The notes under the pieces were generated by a model. The model did not search any database. It had not been told where the DNA came from and was given only the letters and a program-made list of their open reading frames with translations. The position numbers and the translations under genes are program-made. Below are positions 59,031-64,000 of a stretch of DNA of 64,000 nucleotides, piece after piece. Position 1 is the stretch's first letter. Each line of letters starts with the position of its first letter. This DNA is from Gp6-AA45 sp035652075 (lineage in GTDB: Bacteria; Acidobacteriota; Vicinamibacteria; Vicinamibacterales; CAVVIG01): the NCBI GenBank assembly GCA_035652075.1, contig DASREL010000110.1:1-64000 (forward strand). The letters are read 5' to 3'.

Positions 59031-61481
59031 CTATTCCGTCAGCGCGATAATCGGATCGATGCGTGTCGCGCGGCGCGCCGGCACCGCGCACGCGACGATC
59101 GCCACCGCGGCCAGCAGTCCGGTGACGAGGACGATGACGACGGGGTCGGTCGCGCGGATGCCGAACAGCTGAGTTTCGAGCGTTCGACGTAACGCAAATG
59201 CGCCAACAAGGCCGAGCACGAAGCCACCGCCGATGAGCGCCAGCCCCTCGCGAAGAACGAGTTCGAAGATCGATCGTGCGCTGCTGCCGAGCGCGATCCG
59301 GATCCCGAATTCTTTCGTCCGCTGCGTCACGAGATACGCGAGCACGCCGTAGATGCCGATTGCCGACAGAAACAATGCGACGGCGCCGAACCCGAGCGCC
59401 AGCATCAGCGGCGAACGGCGGCTCATCAACGATTTATCGGTCCGCTCTTCCATCGTCATCACGTCGGAGACCGGCAACTCGCGATCGAGCTGCGCGAGCG
59501 CCTCGTGGACGGATGGCGACAACGCCGCCGGATCCGTGGCCGTTCGAATGGCAAACGTCAGGCCGCGCGTGGGATCCTGATCGGTCGGGAAGTAGTAGGC
59601 GCCGACTTCGCCGTTCCCCTGCACGAGATCGTTCAGTTTGATGTCGTGGACGACGCCAACGACGGTCAGGAACACCGTGTCTTTCGTGATCGCCGTCAGG
59701 TGATTGATATCGGCCGGCAGGAACATCCGGCGGCCGATCGGATCCTGATTCGGCCAGAAGCGATGGGCGAGCTTCTCGTCGACGATGATGACCTTGGGCG
59801 CGGTCGGCGAGTCGCGCTGATCGAAGAAGCGCCCACGAACGAGCGTGGCGTGCATCGCCTCGAAATAGCCTGGCGTCACGTCCACCTGGCTCGGCGAAAT
59901 CACCGACTCGCCCGGACTCATCTGGTAGCCCTCGGCCAGGATCACGCTGTCGCTGTGGTTGCCGCCGAACGGAATCGTGTCGGTCGCGCCGGCGGCGATG
60001 ACGCCGGGTAATGCCGCGAGCCGCTGCACCGCGGCGTTCGTGAACGCGGTGAGCGCTGCGTTGTCCTTGTAGCGTGCGCGCGGCAGCGACACGGATGCGG
60101 TAAGCACACTCTTCGGATCGAACCCGGGGTCGATCGCCAGGACACGGCGGAAGCTCGCGAACAACAGTCCCGCCCCGATCAGCAGCACGAACGCAAACGC
60201 CACCTGCGCAACGACGAGCGTGCGGCGCAGCAATCGCGCTCCGCGGCCGGCGGTACTCGAACGCCCTTCTTCGCGGAGCACCGTCGTCAGATTCGTCGGC
60301 AATGCGCTCAGCGCGGGGATGAGTCCCAGCGCGATGCCGATGATCGCGGCGATGCCAAGCGTGTAGAGGACGACGGGGACATCGATCTGGATCTCGTAGG
60401 CGCGCGGCACGTTCTGGAACGCCAGCGCGCCGAGAAGACGCAGCGTCGCGAACCCAATCGCCAGACCGATCGCCGCCGAGCCCATCGTCAAGAGGGCGCT
60501 CTCGATGACGAGTTGACGCGCCACGCGGGCGCGGCCGGCGCCGAGCGCCAGTCGCGTGGCGAGTTCTTTGGTTCGTGCGCGCGAGCGCACGAGCACCAGG
60601 TTCGCGACGTTGACGCATCCAATCAGCAGCACGAACACCGCTCCGCCCCACAGCAGGTACAGCGTCGGCCGAATGTCGCGCACGAGGTCGTCCTGCAGTC
60701 GTTGCACGGACGTGTAGAAGCGCGCGTTGATCAGCAGTTGCTTGTATTGCGGAAAGCGGTCGAGGTTTGCGGCGTTGAGCGCGTCGATCTGCGCTTGCGC
60801 CACTTGAATCGTCGCCCCTGGCTTCAGCCTGCCGATGTTGCGCCAGTTGTTGCTGTGCCGCTGCTGCTTGCGCTGCGGCGTGAAGGCGAGCGGCCGCCAC
60901 AGCAGGATGTCCTGGTTCATGAAGGCGAACGTCTGCGGCATGACGCCGACGATCGAATACGGCTGTCCGTCGACGCGCATGTCGCGGCCGATGACGTTCG
61001 GATCTCCGCCGAACTGCGTCTGCCACAGGCCGTAGCTGAGAACGACCTTGTTCTCGCTGCCGATCTCCCCTTCGGCGTCGGTGAACGTACGTCCGAGCCT
61101 CGGCGGAATCTGCAGCAGCCTGAAGAACGACGGCGTGACGTTCATGATCCGGACTTGCGTCGGCGTGCCGTTCTGGTCGATCGCCACGTCCGTCGAGTTG
61201 TACATCGCCTGTTCGACGAACACGTTCGTGTCGCGCAACCGGTCGTAGTAATCGGGCGCGCTCGAGCTGCCGCCGATGTCCGCGCCGGCGCCCGGGTAGT
61301 GGTTCGCCATCAGCACGATCCGATCGGAGTCGGGGAACGGCAGCGGTCGCAGCAGCACGTGCTGCACGACCGAGAACAGCGCCGTATTGGCTCCGATGCA
61401 CACCGCCAACGTCAGCGCCGCCGTGAGCGTGAACGCCTTGTCTTTCCACAGCAGCCGCAGGCCGACACGGATGTCGTTCAT
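59031..61481 (-). CDS. second ADOP-type (MacB/FtsX-like) ABC permease
   Basis: This is an 816-residue protein with the same architecture as the gene at 53712: MacB_PCD domain, three-helix FtsX block (VFVLLIGCVNVANLVLVRSRARTKE), second periplasmic domain (about 440-640), and a terminal helix block ending RRATRIDPIIALTE. The N-terminal helix is AFTLTAALTLAVCIGANTALF. No ATPase gene adjoins it directly. It is divergent from the DUF488 gene, with 55 bases between starts. Confidence 0.92.
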   Translation of the reverse strand: MNDIRVGLRLLWKDKAFTLTAALTLAVCIGANTALFSVVQHVLLRPLPFPDSDRIVLMANHYPGAGADIGGSSSAPDYYDRLRDTNVFVEQAMYNSTDVAIDQNGTPTQVRIMNVTPSFFRLLQIPPRLGRTFTDAEGEIGSENKVVLSYGLWQTQFGGDPNVIGRDMRVDGQPYSIVGVMPQTFAFMNQDILLWRPLAFTPQRKQQRHSNNWRNIGRLKPGATIQVAQAQIDALNAANLDRFPQYKQLLINARFYTSVQRLQDDLVRDIRPTLYLLWGGAVFVLLIGCVNVANLVLVRSRARTKELATRLALGAGRARVARQLVIESALLTMGSAAIGLAIGFATLRLLGALAFQNVPRAYEIQIDVPVVLYTLGIAAIIGIALGLIPALSALPTNLTTVLREEGRSSTAGRGARLLRRTLVVAQVAFAFVLLIGAGLLFASFRRVLAIDPGFDPKSVLTASVSLPRARYKDNAALTAFTNAAVQRLAALPGVIAAGATDTIPFGGNHSDSVILAEGYQMSPGESVISPSQVDVTPGYFEAMHATLVRGRFFDQRDSPTAPKVIIVDEKLAHRFWPNQDPIGRRMFLPADINHLTAITKDTVFLTVVGVVHDIKLNDLVQGNGEVGAYYFPTDQDPTRGLTFAIRTATDPAALSPSVHEALAQLDRELPVSDVMTMEERTDKSLMSRRSPLMLALGFGAVALFLSAIGIYGVLAYLVTQRTKEFGIRIALGSSARSIFELVLREGLALIGGGFVLGLVGAFALRRTLETQLFGIRATDPVVIVLVTGLLAAVAIVACAVPARRATRIDPIIALTE

Positions 61482-61536
61482 ATCACGCGTTTGGACGAGT
61501 TTTCCCCGCTCTGTGTTCGCATGCCAAAATATTCAC

Positions 61537-61896
61537 GTGAACACGTCGCATACGGTTCAGGTGAAACGTGCCTATGACCCGCCGGCGAAGAACGACGGCG
61601 TGCGGATTCTCGTCGATCGCCTGTGGCCTCGAGGATTGAACAAGGCGAAGGCGTCGGTGGACTTGTGGCTGAAAGACATCGCGCCGAGCGTCGATCTGCG
61701 GCGCTGGTTCAAGCAGCAGCCGGAACGGTGGAGTGAGTTTCTGCGACGGTACGGTCAGGAGCTCGACGGGAAACCGGCAGCAATCGCGGCGCTGCGCGGC
61801 GCCGTGCGGCACGGCAAAGTGACGCTTCTTTTTGGCGCCCGCGACGAGCGGCGCAACAACGCGACCGCCTTACACCACTATCTGAGCCATCGCTGA
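61537..61896 (+). CDS. DUF488 family protein
   Basis: This is a 119-residue protein with the DUF488 hallmark VKRAYDPPAKNDGVRILVDRLWPRGL, DLWLKDIAPSVDLRRWF and the C-terminal VTLLFGARDERRNNA. The activity is unknown. GTG 61537 is preferred; GTG 61561 (VKRAYD) is the alternative. Its 3' end overlaps the convergent decarboxylase beta gene by 19 bases. Confidence 0.88.
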   Translation: MNTSHTVQVKRAYDPPAKNDGVRILVDRLWPRGLNKAKASVDLWLKDIAPSVDLRRWFKQQPERWSEFLRRYGQELDGKPAAIAALRGAVRHGKVTLLFGARDERRNNATALHHYLSHR

Positions 61897-62435
61897 AACT
61901 GAAAGCGGTTTTCGAGCAGCGACAGATCGGTGACGAATTGCGCCGGGCCGGTCGCCTCGACCTTCGCCACGATCGTCGTCAGGTCACGGGCATCTAACGC
62001 ATCGACGAAGGCCTGCGTGAACTCGTCGAGCGTGCGCACGGTCGCCGTCCGCGGGACGCCCGAGGCCGCCGCAATCCCGGCGAGGTCGCTGCCGGTTGAC
62101 GTGGCGGTCGGGAATCCTCCCACCGACAGCAGGCTCTCGTTGTCGAACACGACGTGGACAAGATTGCGCGGCCGATACCGCGCGAGCGTCGTCAAACCGC
62201 CCAGGTTCATGAGGACCGAGCCGTCGCCGTCGAACACGATGACGTGCTTGTCTGGCCGCGTGAGCGCGATTCCCAATCCCATAGACGACGCGAGGCCCAT
62301 CGCGTGCTGCAGGTAAAAGAAGTTCGGGCGATGACCGATCGACTGCAACTCCGCCGCGACCGCGCCCATGATCGTGACGACGACGCGATCCGCGAGTTGC
62401 GGATACACCGCGCGCAGCGCATCCACGCGACGCAT
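61878..62435 (-). CDS. ThDP-dependent decarboxylase, beta (ThDP-binding) subunit, ComE-like
   Basis: This is a 185-residue protein. MGLASSMGLGIALTRPDKHVIVFDGDGSVLMNLGGL contains the GDG...N ThDP/Mg motif (GDGSVLMNLGGLTTL). The layout matches sulfopyruvate/phosphonopyruvate decarboxylase beta chains. ATG 62435 has AAGG upstream. With the alpha gene it would make a split enzyme that decarboxylates a 2-oxoacid. The true substrate is unknown; no phosphoenolpyruvate mutase or coenzyme M genes are nearby. Confidence 0.85.
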   Translation of the reverse strand: MRRVDALRAVYPQLADRVVVTIMGAVAAELQSIGHRPNFFYLQHAMGLASSMGLGIALTRPDKHVIVFDGDGSVLMNLGGLTTLARYRPRNLVHVVFDNESLLSVGGFPTATSTGSDLAGIAAASGVPRTATVRTLDEFTQAFVDALDARDLTTIVAKVEATGPAQFVTDLSLLENRFQFQRWLR

Positions 62436-62463
62436 CTGCCTTGTGCCACCTGCCATCTGCCGT
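62436..62463. repeat. short GGCAGATGGCAGGTGGCAC-type repeat between decarboxylase genes
   Basis: On the minus strand GGCAGAT, GGCAGGT, GGCACAA, GGCAGAT follow in tandem (7-bp period) and run into the beta-gene ATG. It is a single arm without a visible inverted partner. Confidence 0.5.
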
Positions 62464-62979
62464 TTACTGCTCCTCCCACATAAGATCGCGACACAAGAGC
62501 AACGCGACGGGCTTGTTGCTCGACAACGCCAGCGTCTGCGCTTTTGCGATCCGCGTCGCGACATGAGTGGGGTTGTCGAGAGACGAGAACGGGATCCGCA
62601 GCGCGCGCAGGAGGTCCTCGGTGACGCCGCCGCCCTCCGTCTGCCAGGGATCGCGCTCGCCGAACTCGCCACGATAGCTGATCAGCATCAGCAGCGGGAT
62701 CCGATAGAGCTGCGCGCACGACACGATCCCGTTGATCGATGCGAGAAAGCCGTGGTTCTGCATCAGCATCGCGGACTTCACGCCCGCGAGATGCGCGCCG
62801 GCCGAAATCCCGACGCCCTCTTCTTCTTTCGCGAGTCGCACGAGGACCATCTCGGGATCGTCCTCGGCCATGCGGATCAGGTGCACGAGCCACGTCTCCG
62901 GCAACGCAGACATCAAACGGATGCCGTTTGCCTTCAACGCGTCGTAGACGATCTTCGAGTTCGTCGTCGAAACGGGCAC
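62464..62979 (-). CDS. ThDP-dependent decarboxylase, alpha subunit, ComD-like
   Basis: This is a 171-residue Pyr-domain protein. KIVYDALKANGIRLMSALPETWL, the RLAKEEEGVGISAGAHLAGVKSAMLMQNHG segment (with the conserved Glu that activates ThDP) and LLMLISYRGEFGERDPWQTEGG match sulfopyruvate decarboxylase alpha chains. GTG 62979 is the start. The gene lies 4 bases after the alpha/beta-hydrolase gene and 28 bases before the beta gene, so all three are probably cotranscribed. Confidence 0.85.
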   Translation of the reverse strand: MPVSTTNSKIVYDALKANGIRLMSALPETWLVHLIRMAEDDPEMVLVRLAKEEEGVGISAGAHLAGVKSAMLMQNHGFLASINGIVSCAQLYRIPLLMLISYRGEFGERDPWQTEGGGVTEDLLRALRIPFSSLDNPTHVATRIAKAQTLALSSNKPVALLLCRDLMWEEQ

Positions 62980-62983
62980 GATG

Positions 62984-63919
62984 CTACGGCAGACTCGAAG
63001 TGCTTTTGGACATCGGAATGTTGGCTTTCAGGAACTTCTCGATCTCACCGAATGCACGCTGCCATTCCGACGTGCTGAAGTTGCCGTGACCGCCGCCGGG
63101 GATCGTGACCAGTTGTCCCGCGATCCCGATCTTCTTCATCGCGTCCTGAAGCTTCACCGAATGCTGATACGGCACGAGCGGATCCGCATCGCCGTGGATC
63201 GAGATCGTCGGCGGCATGCCGGCGCGCACGTAGGTCATCGGCGATGCGGCCTTCGCGATCTCCATCCGGTTCGGCTGATTGCCAATCCACTGTGTCGTGT
63301 ACGGCCACGACGTCGGGAACGGTGGTTTGTTCGGACCTTCGAGCATGTCCGGCAGATCGGTGATGCCGAAGAAATCGACGATCGCCGACACCTTCGGCTC
63401 GTCCACGGTGTAGCACTGGCGATCGAACCCGTCGCTCGCCTTCAACATCCCGGTCGTCAGCGCAAGGTGACCGCCGGCGGATGCGCCAGCGACGACGATG
63501 CGCGAGGCATCGAAGTTGTACTGGCGATCCTTCGCGTGCTCGACGACCCACTTGAGCGCGCAGCGGCAGTCTTCGATTGCCGCGGGGGCGAGCGAGACGT
63601 TCGCCAACCGATATTCGACATTCACGACCGAGTAGCCCAGGCCGATGAACGGCAGCGCCGACAACGCGCTGCTTTCTTTGGTGCCGCGCGTCCACCCGCC
63701 GCCGTGAATGAAGATCACGACCGGTGACGGCGTCGGTCCGTTGATTGCGTAGACGTCGAGCTTCTCGTCAACGCCGTTCACCTTCTCGTACGTGACGTTC
63801 GGGATCGTTCGGACCTTCTGCCACAGCGCAACGATGCCTTGCGCGTCCGGCGCCGGCGTCTGCGCAAACGCGGATGTCGAAACGGCGAGTGCGACGGCGA
63901 ACAACAACATGCGTTTCAT
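62984..63919 (-). CDS. exported alpha/beta hydrolase (HSL/BD-FAE type esterase)
   Basis: This is a 311-residue protein with a signal peptide (LLFAVALAVSTSAFAQ). It has the oxyanion motif HGGGW at 72-76, nucleophile Ser147 in GASAGG, Asp in HGDADPLVP and His in GGGHGNF. It is an esterase or lipase of the carbohydrate-esterase/HSL group. A Shine-Dalgarno site (GAGGAG) follows the amidase stop. Substrate is unknown. Confidence 0.92.
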   Translation of the reverse strand: MKRMLLFAVALAVSTSAFAQTPAPDAQGIVALWQKVRTIPNVTYEKVNGVDEKLDVYAINGPTPSPVVIFIHGGGWTRGTKESSALSALPFIGLGYSVVNVEYRLANVSLAPAAIEDCRCALKWVVEHAKDRQYNFDASRIVVAGASAGGHLALTTGMLKASDGFDRQCYTVDEPKVSAIVDFFGITDLPDMLEGPNKPPFPTSWPYTTQWIGNQPNRMEIAKAASPMTYVRAGMPPTISIHGDADPLVPYQHSVKLQDAMKKIGIAGQLVTIPGGGHGNFSTSEWQRAFGEIEKFLKANIPMSKSTSSLP

Positions 63920-63933
63920 GACGATCTCCTCGT

Positions 63934-64000
63934 TACGGGAACTGGGGCGGCGGCACGCGTTTCTTCGTCGCCTGCTCGAACGCGTACGCGAGCTCGATGA
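63934..64000 (-). CDS. amidase, C-terminal end only (partial)
   Basis: The open frame from the window edge ends with IELAYAFEQATKKRVPPPQFP and TAA. The AYAFEQAT...RPP-like ending is typical of amidase-signature enzymes (AmiE/GatA-like). Only 21 residues are visible, so the call rests on this C-terminal motif. The hydrolase gene starts 14 bases after the stop. Confidence 0.5.

Noticed and set aside
1..64000. tRNA, rRNA, insertion sequences or prophage genes
   Set aside because: I scanned both strands by eye and by the coding layout and found no cloverleaf, rRNA-like segment, transposase or integrase; a covariance-model search would settle small RNAs.

Overview
This 64 kb window is GC-rich, densely coded bacterial chromosome. 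The content points to Acidobacteriota, most likely a Vicinamibacteria-type organism. The supporting genes are two large MacB/FtsX-type permeases of the acidobacterial (ADOP) kind, an Oar-like TonB receptor with an N-terminal carboxypeptidase-regulatory domain, a DUF1800/DUF1501 pair and several PIG-L-type deacetylases. The taxonomic placement is inference from gene content. I see no rRNA, tRNA, CRISPR array, transposase or phage genes, and no gene-free stretch above 300 bases.

Layout. 1-1208: end of a HisA-type isomerase and a secreted DUF4097 protein. 1255-11318: a tightly overlapping surface-glycan/glycolipid operon (glycosidase-GT2-NHL fusion, MsbA-type ABC exporter, two glycosyltransferases, PIG-L deacetylase, methyltransferase with a Trm112-like zinc ribbon). 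11335-12444: a stand-alone AAA ATPase behind a 2x21 bp direct repeat. 12505-17706: a second glycan operon (GT39, ChbG/YdjC-type deacetylase, DPM/ArnC-type GT2, flippase-like membrane protein, TIGR01777 epimerase) that resembles the undecaprenyl-phosphate-sugar lipid A modification route. 17807-23029 (minus): tandem HD-GYP protein, 2-oxoacid dehydrogenase E1 alpha and beta (beta has an apparent one-base frameshift), ECF sigma factor, cupin-type and RskA-type anti-sigma factors, all closely linked.

23090-30574: a patatin-like membrane lipase, DUF1501 and DUF1800 proteins, a geranylgeranyl-reductase-type flavoprotein and a small secreted protein. 30623-34167: B12-radical SAM enzyme, DegT aminotransferase, DedA protein and 3D-domain protein. 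34085-41588 (minus): acyl-CoA ligase, a giant secreted PIG-L protein, TonB receptor. 41620-51339: mixed housekeeping and accessory genes (DAO oxidase, Ada, HTH protein, VOC, PanE-like reductase, SDR, DUF763, serine hydrolase, SUMF1-fold protein, GNAT, DUF1992). 51376-64000: DAO oxidase, membrane dipeptidase, two ADOP permeases around an ABC-2 exporter, GNAT, DUF488, a split ThDP-dependent decarboxylase, alpha/beta hydrolase and the end of an amidase.

The most striking non-genic signal is a set of locus-specific inverted arrays of very short tandem units (7, 9 or about 10 bp). They fill several intergenic gaps, run into the 3' ends of genes, and in one case form part of the cupin anti-sigma protein. 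A second recurring signal is a TAnnnT -10-like box placed 6-8 nt before start codons, which suggests leaderless transcripts.
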